Of a stretch of DNA of 64,000 nt, positions 28,067 through 40,115 are shown piece after piece. Every line of letters begins with the position of its first letter. Position 1 is the first letter of the stretch. This DNA is from Macrostomum hystrix (lineage: Eukaryota; Platyhelminthes; Macrostomidae), in the NCBI GenBank assembly GCA_950097015.1, contig CATNEN010000014.1:1860001-1924000 (forward strand), in the 5' to 3' direction. The notes beneath the pieces are model-generated. The model did not search any database, was not told the DNA's origin, and saw only the letters and a list, made by a program, of their open reading frames with translations. The translations under genes were made by a program, and so were the position numbers.

Positions 28067-29293
28067 GGCCTCTGCAGACTGGTGGTTGAGGGGTGGGTGA
28101 GACTGTTTATTCACAGTATGCAAATGGCTGTAAAAAGACACTAAAATAGACCCTACTTCAACTTTAATTATATGGTGCTTGTCCTCCGACCTCCCAATGT
28201 GGTACTTACAATGAAACCATAACATATTATGACTAGCAGGCCTGGGACTAATTGGCTAAGTGACTAAAAAAGCACTTATCTAAAACTTGAACTCTATATG
28301 TAACCCTACTACCCTTTTCCTTTTCAAACTAAACTGGCCAGAATGCCCAGAAAAAAATAAGAGACAATCAGAGTCTAATCAACTCAAATAAGTGAGCCGT
28401 ACCCCATTTGACATTACGACTGTGAATGGATTGACTAGATTTAAAATGTAAGAATATAAGCTTGCAAAAAGGTTTTAATCTATCCTAGCTAAACTTCATC
28501 TGCACAGTTAGGTTAAGGGGATGAGACTAAATTTGCCTGAAATCCACTAGTCTAACTCATACAATGCATTAACTGTTTTTCTAGGAAATGTTTCACACCA
28601 ATTCAGTTTTCAGAAAAAATGTGCCTTTTTTGCAAGCATTGGCCTGGTATGCTGTTTGGTTCTGTCATACGAGTTTATCAAGACTCCAATACTACAATAA
28701 CATTGTTTAATACATTTTTACATTGTAAAATGTATGAACATGTACATCGATTTACTCTTATTCTGCATATAAATTAAACTTTTTGTAATTGATATAATTA
28801 ATGTAATTTACATACATGATAAAAAGAAATAAATATTACTAAAAAATTATCATAGAATTACTGATTAGTGTAATAAGCAATACATTTGCTTCTGTAAACA
28901 AAAATGTGAATATGATTAATTAATTAAGACAGAAAATGTGTTTAAAAAATAATTGATTTCCAATCAGATATAAATACAGTCTTGTAAAACACTTTAATTT
29001 GTAAATCAGCACAGTAAGTTTGGTATACACTATGCTCTAACTCATGTTTAGCTTTTCAGGCTAATGCATTTAACCATTTATTAACATGGACACGTTAGTG
29101 TATTTTTTTCTTATGAGCATTATATTGCAAATACCCTAGTTTTTTTTGAAGAAAACAATTACATTCACAGTGGCAGTTTCTATATGTCAGCATTAGTCCT
29201 GTGTGAAGTAAATAGAAAATACAAATAAAGCATAATACATTTGCCGACACTTTAGCAGACAGCTTTTATCAGATAATATTATAGGAATAAAAT
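28067..29293. other. AT-rich NOB1 upstream region
   Basis: Long arrays disappear here. A stretch at about 28575-28690 is a diverged copy of 33478-33560 (shared GAAATGTTTC, TTTTCAGAA and TTTTTGCAA motifs), so a dispersed repeat is present. No gene is seen. Confidence 0.5.
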
Positions 29294-29573
29294 CATACAT
29301 GCGCAACCTCCCAAATCTTAGCTGGCTGTGCGACTTAGTTTTTGCTCTCATTTGTGACTTAGTTCATTTCATTGCTCTATTTACGACTTAGTTTGCTCTC
29401 ATTTGCTCTCTTTTTCTCTCCCCTTTTTCCTTTTCTTCACGCCTTCCTTTTTTGTCCCTTGGTCCCCCCTTTGATTTTTTTGCGCTTGGTCTATTTTTTT
29501 TGTGACTTACCTTGCTTGGCCCTCGTTTCACCCGGCTGGTTCGGCCGGGTCAGCTGGGTGTTGTGCATGTATG
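29294..29573. mobile_element. hAT-like MITE, copy 1
   Basis: The ends are CATACATGCGCAAC and GTTGTGCATGTATG, inverted repeats with one mismatch. They are flanked by an 8-bp direct repeat AATAAAAT on both sides. The 280-bp interior is non-coding and near-identical to copy 2 at 50601. CA/TG ends with an 8-bp target duplication fit the hAT superfamily. Confidence 0.85.
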
Positions 29574-29734
29574 AATAAAATTATAATTTTGGCTTAGGTA
29601 ATGATGCATTTTTAGTATAGACAATGCTGCTTATGCACAGTTCTTGATTTGCTGATTAACTTTTTTCAGTCTCAAAGACAATATACAAATGCTAAAAAGA
29701 AACTATAGCTAACTTTAAAAAACTAAAGCTATAA

Positions 29735-30480
29735 GGGTTGTCAGAAAAGTTCAGTGTATTGGGGCAGAGCATAGCTCCAAAGCTAGCTGATTGAAAATGG
29801 CTTTTGCTATAGACATTTTTGAACTCAATGATTTTCCCACATCAGTTTTATGTTCATAAATCATTTCTGGCTTGCATAGCATGGAGTTTCTATGGCACCC
29901 TGAGTTGTGAGAAAGTTTTTCAAATCATGTCAAGCAAGTGGTGATCAAGATTCAAGCTTTGTGCAGGGGCATTCACCAATAAAAATATTAGAAGAAATGA
30001 AACAAACCCTGGAAGACTCAGGCCTATCATATGAGACAATTCACTGCTAGGTTGTTGCCATTCAAAATTGCAAGAAAGACCTAGAACATGAAGATGAGCA
30101 ATGTGTTAGAAGGTCAAAAAGTGCTCAGACTGACAACCTGGTAAGTTAGGTGGAGGCAGCTAATGTTGCTGGATTGGCAGTTGACCACATGGCAGCTGTC
30201 TAACATCAAGGGATGTCCAATGACTCAATCCATCCACAAGATCTTGGTTGAGGACCTTGGCATGGGCAAGATTTGTGGGTCCCACATCTCCTTACCAATG
30301 ATCAGTGAGGTTGGCAGGTTGTCATCTGCACATCAAAACTTGCAATGGCATTGACAAAAGGTTTTGGCATTCCTACAAAGGATTGCTGCCCACAATAAAA
30401 CATTCATGAGAGATAGAGTGCCATATGGTGAAGGCCAGATTCTTCACATCTCCAGAAGGCATCAGTTAGGAGCATCAGTT
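29735..30480 (+). pseudogene. Decayed Tc1/mariner-type transposase
   Basis: Frameshifted mariner-like pieces appear in order: ILEEMKQTLEDSGLSYETI, then QSIHKILVEDLGMGKICGSH (30215-30275), then HQNLQWH and KVLAFLQRIAAHNKTFM. These correspond to the N-terminal helix-turn-helix region and the start of the catalytic domain. Stops and indels interrupt every frame. GGTTGTCAGAAAAGTTC near 29736 resembles a mariner terminus. Confidence 0.7.
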
Positions 30481-31826
30481 AGCTCAAGGTCATGCATGTG
30501 ACCTTCAACTGGCAAAGTCTACTGTCTGACCCCATAGTCAGGAAGGTGGCACCGCATGAGCCAGAATAAATTTTGGAGGCACAATCTGTGCACCATCTGT
30601 GCATCATAAATTCGCCATTTGTGCACTATCTATGTGCCGTCTATGCACCATCTGTGCGCTGTCTATGGGCTATTTCTGTCCCCGAACCCTGACACTACAC
30701 AGAAAAGCACCTATTGTTAACCCTAAGGTGATTATCTCCAAAACTACTAGTCCAATTTGGTAGAAATTCGACATGGTATCATATCTCGGTTGCTGTATGG
30801 AGAATATAGTGTCGACACTCCATGCTTGTTTAATTTTATAGAATTTTTTATTCATCTGATATCAATCTGAATATTCAGCAGGAAACCATAACATGGTGAA
30901 ACTTTGGCTTGAAAGTTCTGCTGAATCATGCCTAAGCTACACTCTTCCATAAAGTATTTTGTATAAATCAAATTCATTTCTTGACATGTTTAATAAGTGA
31001 CTGACCATACCTTAAGGCTTTCTGAACATAAATTTATAAAATAGGTTTACCCATAAACATTATGTGTGGAAAAACTGATTGAATAATACTTTTTGTTGGT
31101 TATAGGCCCTAAGAGATTTAATTTAACTACCTAATATAGTTTATGCTGTCAATTAAATAAAAAAGATGTAGGGGCCTAACATAACAACAAAAATTAATCA
31201 TAAATTATTGAATAAACTTTTAATTAGGCCTAATAAAGAATGACACAGTTGGCATAAAGACGATGCGAAATAATGTTGTTGTTAAAGGGCCTTGTCCAAT
31301 CTGGACTGCAGGTCAGCCCTTGTGGGGGCTCTACTGCTGTATATATTTTCTTGTATTAAAACATTTCTATTAAAATATAAATATAAAAGTAAAAAATAGA
31401 AATTTAGAATTTTAAAATTTTTAGAAGGTCCGAAGTTTTGGTTTAATAAAAATAAAAGAAATAGATCGAGTGAAATTTTGCGATAGGTAAATCAGGTAAC
31501 TAGGCAATGAATATTTGGGCACTGAGCCATGGCGAAATAATGTTATAACTAAAATAAAATATGACTGGCTTGCTGATATTGCGAAACAAACGGCAACATT
31601 TTCAACTCTAGACTGCAGACTGAATCCTGAAGATTAGACTGAAATATGTGTAATGAGTAAGTAAAGTAATAGAATAAAATCATTTTAAAGTGATAAAGAG
31701 GGATTCATACTTCATAAGTGTGAATAATTTTATGCGTCTCTCACTAGTAGCTTGCTATTAAAAATTCGTTTAGTTGAATCTAAAAATAAGCATGACAAAG
31801 GCATCGAAATTTTCTTTTATGTCGAA

Positions 31827-33282
31827 CGTCCTATTTTCCAGTACCAGTAACAGTACCAGTACCGGAAAAAATAAAAGTTAAAACAAATGGTCGTAACATC
31901 GAAAAATATTAATTGCCATGGCTGTAGATGAAGCACGTGCAATTTCAGCTTCCTACAGCATCCAGCGCCGGAGCAGTGGACCCTTAAAGTGCGTCTCCCC
32001 ACCCCAGCCATAGAAGCCTCTGTTACTAAGGTCATGAGGACCCTTATTGCGCCAGCATGACTGGTCAGGGGCAACTAATAACCATCAGAGCATCAATTGC
32101 CATGGCTGTAGATGAAGCACGTGCAATTTCAGCTTCCTACAGCATCCAGCGCCGGAGCAGTGGACCCTTAAAGTGCGTCTCCCCACCCCAGCCATAGAAG
32201 CCTCTGTTACTAAGGTCATGAGGACCCTTATTGCGCCAGCATGACTGGTCAGGGGCAACTAATAACCATCAGAGCATCAATTGCCATGGCTGTAGATGAA
32301 GCACGTGCAATTTCAGCTTCCTACAGCATCCAGCGCCGGAGCAGTGGACCCTTAAAGTGCGTCTCCCCACCCCAGCCATAGAAGCCTCTGTTACTAAGGT
32401 CATGAGGACCCTTATTGCGCCAGCATGACTGGTCAGGGGCAACTAATAACCATCAGAGCATCAATTGCCATGGCTGTAGATGAAGCACGTGCAATTTCAG
32501 CTTCCTACAGCATCCAGCGCCGGAGCAGTGGACCCTTAAAGTGCGTCTCCCCACCCCAGCCATAGAAGCCTCTGTTACTAAGGTCATGAGGACCCTTATT
32601 GCGCCAGCATGAAATTGCACGTGCTTCATCTACAGCCATGGCAATTGATGCTCTGATGGTTATTAGTTGCCCCTGACCAGTCATGCTGGCGCAATAAGGG
32701 TCCTCATGACCTTAGTAACAGAGGCTTCTATGGCTGGGGTGGGGAGACGCACTTTAAGGGTCCACTGCTCCGGCGCTGGATGCTGTAGGAAGCTGAAATT
32801 GCACGTGCTTCATCTACAGCCATGGCAATTGATGCTCTGATGGTTATTAGTTGCCCCTGACCAGTCATGCTGGCGCAATAAGGGTCCTCATGACCTTAGT
32901 AACAGAGGCTTCTATGGCTGGGGTGGGGAGACGCACTTTAAGGGTCCACTGCTCCGGCGCTGGATGCTGTAGGAAGCTGAAATTGCACGTGCTTCATCTA
33001 CAGCCATGGCAATTGATGCTCTGATGGTTATTAGTTGCCCCTGACCAGTCATGCTGGCGCAATAAGGGTCCTCATGACCTTAGTAACAGAGGCTTCTATG
33101 GCTGGGGTGGGGAGACGCACTTTAAGGGTCCACTGCTCCGGCGCTGGATGCTGTAGGAAGCTGAAATTGCACGTGCTTCATCTACAGCCATGGCAATTAA
33201 TATTTTTCGATGTTACGACCATTTGTTTTAACTTTTATTTTTTCCGGTACTGGTACTGTTACTGGTACTGGAAAATAGGACG
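31827..33282. mobile_element. Foldback transposon with tandem repeats inside its inverted arms
   Basis: The outer ends (CGTCCTATTTTCCAGTACCA and its reverse complement) start about 84-bp unique termini. Inside each arm a 184-bp unit repeats three times plus a partial: boundaries at 32091, 32275, 32459 on the left and 32650, 32834, 33018 inverted on the right. Arms of about 670 bp pair around a loop of about 115 bp. TATGTCGAA on the left and TATGTCAAA on the right suggest a 9-bp target duplication with one mismatch. No transposase is encoded. Confidence 0.9.
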
Positions 33283-33291
33283 TATGTCAAA

Positions 33292-35300
33292 GACATGTTT
33301 TCCGGATTTTTACCGGATTACCATATTTTATATGTTCCTTTTTCTGTGAATATATTGTGGTTTGTATATTTCTGTTAATATTTTTGCTATTATCATAGTA
33401 ACTATAAAGCTGCCTACCTTTGCTTACTTTTCGTTATTTATGATTGTTTCGCTTTTTTAAAAGTTTAACTTTCTATTTTCTACGAAATGTTTCTCACCGA
33501 TTCGGTTTTCAGAATAACCTTTTTGCAAACATCGGACCAGTCTTACGAGTTAACATAAAAGTTATTATGTCCACAGCAGCCGTGCATGTACTCAAAACTC
33601 AGGTAAACGGCTGCTGTGCATTCAAAGCTCTCCAATTGCAAACCCACTTGTTTGCTATGATTTCATAACAAAAGAATTTACAAATGTAATATTTAAACAT
33701 CAACTTCTTTTCTTTCCAAATTAGGCAAATTCATGTTTTTAAAGAAAAAATGTTTCTTTAAATACTTTTAATCCAGACAACATCTTGCAATATTTTACGA
33801 GTGTGCCATATCAGATTGATGCCAAACTTGTTTTGGGCGAAATGGTCATGGCCGAAAATGATTATGGCCGATATGACTGGTGCTATATTGTGTGCAATAT
33901 GGCCTGTGTTGCATTTATTGCAGAAAATTATACATTGACTAGATGAGTGTTAGCATTTTAGCATTAGCACCTATTCTCAATGTATCTGTCAAAAGTATTA
34001 TTTCAAATTTTAAATATCATTCATATATTGACTGTTCTTACACACTTATAATATATACTTATAAAAATCCTATAAGCCTTTCAAGATTTGCTAAAATCAA
34101 TATGATGACAAAGTGTCTAAAAAAGACTTTGTCATTAAGAGGAATGTGTCCACAAACCAATAGAATAGATACAAAGAAGGACATCATTTTCTGAGTTAAT
34201 AAGGCAGTTTACTCCCGTTTTATTTCAATTTTTTCTAAAACAGAATGTAGCTATATTTGTTTTAATAAAGAAGCCAAGTTTTTTTAATAATAAACTAATG
34301 ATGCTTATGTTCACTTTTTACTTTCTAGTGGTGTCAAGATTTAGATGATTTGTTGTATACTTTTTTATTTTCATGCAGAAACATAAGCACTTTTGTAACT
34401 GTTGTTCTTTATATAGAGAGAATTTTTAAAGCGATGCAATTCCCATCAGCACATCTTAATGAAACCAAAAAGTACATTGTTTTCCCCTTCTACTGTACTG
34501 ATTTTCGGGATTTGTCTTGATCTTTTGTTCAATAGGAACATTTAGTCAAAATAATATATAAGTACTTGTACTAAGAAAAAACCATCCTACCTAGTCTCTT
34601 CTCTGCTCCCTTGTTCTTCATACCTCGTTCCAATCCTGTGAGTTTAGTTGGAATCCAAACCAAATCTAGAAAACCCAAGGTTAGAACCCAATTGACTCTG
34701 GAAAACATATTGGCTTTAACTTACATTTAACTTGATACCAGAAATATATTTAAAGAGAAACATCCTGCCTTCCTTTTGGTGGAATATCCCTCCTCACTGG
34801 ATCAACAAATAAAATGGACTTTAAGAGATAGCACTTATATTTGGGAAGACTTCTCTCAACATCCCCTATTTATTTAACATTCTTGTGATTGCTTAATCTT
34901 TGAACTTATAAATAGATTGACCATCATGGAGAGTGCACACCAGAAAAAAGTATTGTCATTCCTATGCCTCATTTAATTTCTGAAACTTAAGCAATTCTGG
35001 TTTCAGATTCGAAAGATTACTTACAGTAGCACAGTTGGAAACGCCAAGACAAAAGCACAAAATAATTTAAATTTTAAAGTTAATTTACATTAATTTTGGT
35101 TAATTTTTATATGAATAATAGAGAAATTAATTGCGACCATGGTAGGAAAATAGTCGTTTTAAGTTTTTTTCATTTTCACTTGCAACCTTTCGCAAGCAAA
35201 CTAGAGTGAATCAAAATCTTGCTATCTATAATGCTTCTCAATGGAAACTATTATTTTTTAACAGTACAAGTTCTTGCAAGCCCTCACAACACATTGTAGC
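33292..35300. other. AT-rich FAM32A upstream region
   Basis: It holds the second copy of the dispersed repeat at 33478-33560. Otherwise no exon, array or recognisable element is seen. It should contain the FAM32A promoter, but no TATA motif is convincing. Confidence 0.4.
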
Positions 35301-35324
35301 TGAGCCCACTGGCCTAGTGCTCAA

Positions 35325-35687
35325 ATGCCCACAGACTCAGAGGAAGAGTACAGCACGGTGGTGCGCAGCCGGCTAAAGCTGAAACTCGGCGACTCCGGCG
35401 TTGAGAGCTCAGGAAAGAAGAAAAGCAAGAAAAAGAAGAAGGACAAGAAGCGCAAGGAGAAGGCTAGCAAGGAGCTGGAGGAGCAGCGGCAGCAGCAGCC
35501 AGAGCTGGAAGTTGACACCAGAACAGCAGCCGAGAAGGCCCAAGCCAGGGTGCTGGAGGCCCGCATGGCCGAGCAGCTGATGAAGCGGGCAGAGAAGTCG
35601 CACAAAGAGCGCATAATGGAGTTCAACGCCAAGCTGGAGAACTGCTCTGAGCACTTCGACATACCGAAGATCTCCTGGACCAAGTAG
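35325..35687 (+). CDS. FAM32A: FAM32A homologue, single coding exon
   Basis: The protein is 120 aa, close to the human length of 112. A TGA lies in frame eight codons before the ATG, which supports this start. Visible parts are a short N-terminus ending RLKLKLG, a very lysine-rich stretch at about 31-47, a charged helix, and the diagnostic C-terminus HKERIMEFNAKLENCSEHFD followed by IPKISWTK. In the human spliceosome the FAM32A C-terminus reaches toward the active site and promotes exon ligation, so this tail is the functional hallmark. A T-rich tract followed by AACAG at 35264 could be a 5' UTR intron or trans-splice acceptor. AATAAA follows at 35763. The gene is divergent from NOB1 across a 7.3-kb AT-rich gap. 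Confidence 0.95.
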   Translation: MPTDSEEEYSTVVRSRLKLKLGDSGVESSGKKKSKKKKKDKKRKEKASKELEEQRQQQPELEVDTRTAAEKAQARVLEARMAEQLMKRAEKSHKERIMEFNAKLENCSEHFDIPKISWTK

Positions 35688-35762
35688 GGCGTGCGTCCAA
35701 AGGCTTACTCAAACTGTGTCTTTTTTACAATGGCAATTGTGAACTTTATGCATTATAATTAT

Positions 35763-35768
35763 AATAAA
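35763..35768 (+). terminator. FAM32A: FAM32A poly(A) signal
   Basis: AATAAA lies 76 bases after the stop codon, followed by a T-containing stretch. Confidence 0.7.
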
Positions 35769-36064
35769 CATTTTCACCACCACTCGTTTCTACTTCAAAC
35801 AGTTTAAGCGTGTTTTTACCCTTTTTGCTGTTTCATTTTTTATGTTTGTATTGAGACACTTTTGTTCTTAAACTATATAAATTACAATTGCTGTGTTTGT
35901 TGATTAAATAAATTTAACATGAAAAATCGCGTTGTTAAATAGTTGCGCGTGTCTGTAAATCATTATTCACGAGATCCTGCAATCAAAAGTTAAAAGTTTA
36001 ATAACTTCTGTGCATTTTGCTTCTGTGCCAGTTTATTTCAGTAAAAGATGGGCTGGTCTTGAAG

Positions 36065-38075
36065 GTGGGTTTGTGGATAGATGAGGTAGATGGTGTGTGG
36101 ATAGATGAGGTAGATGGTGTGGTGTGTGGATAGATGAGGTAGATGGTGTGTGGATAGATGAGATAGATGGTGTGGTGTGTGGATAGATGAGGTTGATGGT
36201 GTGGTGTGTGGATGGATGAGGTTGATGGTGGTGTGTGGATAGATGAGGTTGATGGTGGTGTGTGGATGGATGAGGTTGATGGTGTGGTGTGTGGATAGTT
36301 GAGGTTGATGGTGTTGTGTGGATAGATGAGGTTGATGGTGTGGTGTGTGGATGGATGAGGTTGATGGTGGTGTGTGGATGGATGAGGTTGATGGTGTGGT
36401 GTGTGGATAGATGAGGTTGATGGTGTGGTGTGTGGATGGATGAGGTTGATGGTGGTGTGTGGATAGATGAGGTTGATGGTGTGGTGTGTGGATAGATGAG
36501 GTTGATGGTGGTGTGTGGATAGATGAGGTTGATGGTGTGGTGTGTGGATAGATGAGGTTGATGGTGGTGTGTGGATGGATGAGGTTGATGGTGGTGTGTG
36601 GATAGATGAGGTTGATGGTGGTGTGTGGATGGATGAGGTTGATGGTGGTGTGTGGATAGATGAGGTTGATGGTGGTGTGTGGATAGATGAGGTTGATGGT
36701 GTGGTGTGTGGATGGATGAGGTTGATGGTGGTGTGTGGATAGATGAGGTTGATGGTGGTGTGTGGATGGATGAGGTTGATGGTGGTGTGTGGATAGATGA
36801 GGTTGATGGTGTGGTGTGTGGATAGATGAGGTTGATGGTGGTGTGTGGATAGATGAGGTTGATGGTGTGGTGTGTGGATAGATGAGGTTGATGGTGGTGT
36901 GTGGATGGATGAGGTTGATGGTGGTGTGTGGATAGATGAGGTTGATGGTGGTGTGTGGATAGATGAGGTTGATGGTGTGGTGTGTGGATGGATGAGGTTG
37001 ATGGTGGTGTGTGGATAGATGAGGTTGATGGTGGTGTGTGGATGGATGAGGTTGATGGTGGTGTGTGGATAGATGAGGTTGATGGTGGTGTGTGGATAGA
37101 TGAGGTTGATGGTGTGGTGTGTGGATGGATGAGGTTGATGGTGGTGTGTGGATGGATGAGGTTGATGGTGTGGTGTGTGGATAGTTGAGGTTGATGGTGT
37201 TGTGTGGATAGATGAGGTTGATGGTGTGGTGTGTGGATGGATGAGGTTGATGGTGTGGTGTGTGGATGGATGAGGTTGATGGTGGTGTGTGGATAGATGA
37301 GGTTGATGGTGGTGTGTGGATAGATGAGGTTGATGGTGTGGTGTGTGGATAGATGAGGTTGATGGTGTGGTGTGTGGATGGATGAGGTTGATGGTGGTGT
37401 GTGGATAGATGAGGTTGATGGTGTGGTGTGTGGATGGATGAGGTTGATGGTGGTGTGTGGATGGATGAGGTTGATGGTGGTGTGTGGATGGATGAGGTTG
37501 ATGGTGTGGTGTGTGGATAGTTGAGGTTGATGGTGTTGTGTGGATAGATGAGGTTGATGGTGTGGTGTGTGGATGGATGAGGTTGATGGTGTGGTGTGTG
37601 GATGGATGAGGTTGATGGTGGTGTGTGGATAGATGAGGTTGATGGTGGTGTGTGGATAGATGAGGTTGATGGTGTGGTGTGTGGATAGATGAGGTTGATG
37701 GTGTGGTGTGTGGATGGATGAGGTTGATGGTGTGGTGTGTGGATAGATGAGGTTGATGGTGTGGTGTGTGGATGGATGAGGTTGATGGTGGTGTGTGGAT
37801 AGATGAGGTTGATGGTGGTGTGTGGATAGATGAGGTTGATGGTGTGGTGTGTGGATAGATGAGGTTGATGGTGGTGTGTGGATAGATGAGGTTGATGGTG
37901 TGGTGTGTGGATAGATGAGGTAGATGGTGTTGTGTGTGGATAGATGAGGTTGATGGTGTGGTGTGTGGATAGATGAGGTTGATGGTGTGGTGTGTGGATA
38001 GATGAGGTAGATGGTGTGGTGTGTGGATAGATGAGGTAGATGGTGTGGTGTGTGGATAGATGAGGTAGATTTTTA
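36065..38075. repeat. 24/27-bp minisatellite between FAM32A and the stress-protein genes
   Basis: About 78 copies containing GTGGATAGATGAGGTTGATG, with or without an extra GTG. The TGGATAGTTGAGG variant block recurs at about 36295, 37179 and 37517, showing higher-order duplication. The outermost copies have GTAGATGG. Confidence 0.97.
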
Positions 38076-39020
38076 TTAATCTCTATCAGTGTCGTGTCTC
38101 AGCAGGCCCTACGAGTCTCTCGTCCCAATCTCTCTACATTATTGTAGGTCGTTTGTCTCTATCAAGCTTTAATGTCTATCATGGTCTGTTGTCTTTTATT
38201 GTCTCCTACTTTCCTTTAATTGTTCTCTTCTTTTCTTTCAGTCCCTTGTCTATATCGGACTAAGGCTCATGCATGCCTCATTGATCTTCATGATTTTAGA
38301 TTGCACACAGATTGAGGCACAATGGCCTAGTCGCGGTGCCTTCAAGCAGTAGCTGCATTCTGAAAGCTGAACAACAAGGGCTGTTCAGGGCTGTTGTGAT
38401 TGCTGTTCTGTTGATTGCAAGGGCTGGGTGTGCGTGCGTGTGTCTGTGGCACAATCCTTATCTCACCTAGTGGCTGTCGTCAGTGTTTTCTCTGCTTGTA
38501 GCTGCAGTGTGTCGGACAGATCTGGGTTGCCACCAAGGCCATCCGATGCACCGGGCCAGCCAATGGGAGGCCGTCACCCCAGAGCCGAGCTGTGCGCATT
38601 GTATCTGGGCCTGTGAGAACTGCGGGCCCGTCACGCCTGGTTTATCAGGCCGCACCCGCCCGCTGGGCTGCAGGAAAGCCGCCAGGACCCGCACGTTGCC
38701 AGGTTGTTCGCTGCCAATTCAGGTAAACTGATTCTACCAACTGTTTATAGGCGGAAGACAATTAGATACTCTTTGGCTTCTCTTCCTGTTGCTTGAAGCC
38801 CGCGAAAGCTGTCTCGAATGTTTTATTAATTTTCTGCTTTTTTGTTATGTTCAACTGGCCAGTTAGGCAGCATTAGCATAACGCATGAGAGCCAGCGCCA
38901 AGCATAAAATTGATTTCCTCTCGCCTCTACACTCCGCTTTGGTAGCCCTATCCACCCCAACTGACCGGGCCGCTGCCCTGTACTCAACCGACCAACCAAC
39001 CGGGGACTTGCCGGGCCGCA
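38076..39020. other. Upstream region of stress-protein gene 1
   Basis: About 950 bases without an array. The stretch 38470-38720 is GC-richer and open in both strands, but no domain or splice-supported exon is recognised. It is probably regulatory. Confidence 0.4.
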
Positions 39021-39021
39021 G

Positions 39022-39028
39022 TATAAAA
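39022..39028 (+). promoter_or_regulatory. TATA box of stress-protein gene 1
   Basis: TATAAAA lies about 100 bases before the start codon in a GC-rich proximal region, which puts transcription start near 39050. Spacing and context fit a core promoter. The other genes here show no comparable TATA motif close to their starts. Confidence 0.6.
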
Positions 39029-39124
39029 AGCTCAACTGGCCCCGGCCCTGCATCTCATCCACCGCCCAGTCTCCGCTGTCCCTCTGACTTCCGCGTACAC
39101 TGAGCAATAGAAATCCTCTCAAAA

Positions 39125-40115
39125 ATGACATCCCCAGTGCAATCCTACATCGACTCAAACGCGTCAATGTCTTCCCCCGGAGGCGGCCGCAAGATCATGA
39201 TCCCGCTGGACGGGTCCAGCCACGCCGAGGAGGCCTTCCGCTTCTACATGGAGAACATTCGTCACGACGGCGACCAGCTGGTGATTGCGCACATCGTCGA
39301 GCCGCCCTCGCTGCCCTCCTTCTCGCTGCGCAGCGGCTTCAATGTGCCCACTGACGAATGGCGCAACATCATCATGGACAGCGGCAAGAAGGCCGCCGCC
39401 ATGGAGCAGGAGATCGCGTACAGGGCCGCCCAGAACAAGATGAAGGTGATCGCAGCCAGCCAGGTTCCTTGTCAACTCAGCCTCTCATTAAACCCGCCTG
39501 TATCCACTCCTGCATGCAGATGGACTTCATAAGGGGGTCGGTGGCAGAGCGGTTAACGCGTTTACCTCACGCACCAAGGTCCCTGAGCTCGATTCCGCGG
39601 CGAGACCACATTTATGTGGGGCGCAGCCGCGGAGAGAAGGCTTGGAGGCTTGTCGGGCAATTGACGCCCCTGAGGACCAACTTAAAAGGCACAGTGAAGT
39701 GTACACTGCCTGACGATGAGAAAGTCAAGGGCAGATGTACACACCTGTGTGAGTGTGTGTCTGCGTACAGTATCTGTGTGCGTGTGTGCTCAGGAGTCAG
39801 CGAAATAGGCAGAATTGCCTCCTGCGGGTCTAGTGTTAAATTATGTGCTATTATTATTATTATTAGATGGACTTCATTGCCGAGACGAGCAAGAAGCCGG
39901 GCGAAGCTCTGGTGGACCTCGCGTGGCGCACCAACTGCCACATGATCGTCATTGGCAGCCGTGGCCAGGGCGACGTCAGGCGCGCCTTCCTGGGCTCCGT
40001 GTCCGACTACATCCTGCACAACAGCCGGCTGCCCGTGACCGTGGTGCCCGCGAAGCGCCGCTTCAGCACCAGCGGCCCGGCCTCAGGACGTGCAAGCTTC
40101 AGCGAGGCCTCCTGA
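39125..40115 (+). CDS. Universal stress protein family gene 1 (USP1), with SINE-invaded intron
   Basis: Exon 39125-39445 and exon 39867-40115 join in phase 0 to give 189 aa. A TGA lies in frame eight codons before the ATG. The fold is a UspA-type alpha/beta nucleotide binder: beta1 KIMIPLDGSSHAEEAF, the animal-type EPPSLPSFSL loop, and the ATP motif G-2x-G-9x-G-S intact in GSRGQGDVRRAFLGS. The tail is serine-rich. The donor is GTGATC, weaker than usual. The intron contains a SINE that duplicated the 3' splice site, so the acceptor at 39866 (after an ATT run) competes with the ancestral one at 39519. Using the ancestral site would read into the SINE for 142 codons and lose the ATP motif. The second family member lies 2.4 kb downstream with its intron at the same position. 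Confidence is high for the family, moderate for which acceptor is used. Confidence 0.9.
39531..39864 (+). mobile_element. tRNA-derived SINE, copy 1, inserted at a splice acceptor
   Basis: The tRNA-like head has A box TGGCAGAGCGG and B box GCTCGATTCC, followed by a body and an (ATT)n tail. The 13-bp direct repeat AGATGGACTTCAT flanks it at 39518-39530 and 39865-39877, so the target site spanned the AG acceptor and first codons of exon 2. Compared with copy 2 it lacks part of the 3' body. Confidence 0.95.

Noticed and set aside
33035-33349. 100-codon frame shared at 31817 and 33035
   Set aside because: It is the inverted arm of the foldback element; no transposase motif.
38428-38731. Short open frames in a GC-richer patch upstream of stress-protein gene 1
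   Set aside because: No domain, no splice context and open on both strands; left as possible regulatory sequence.
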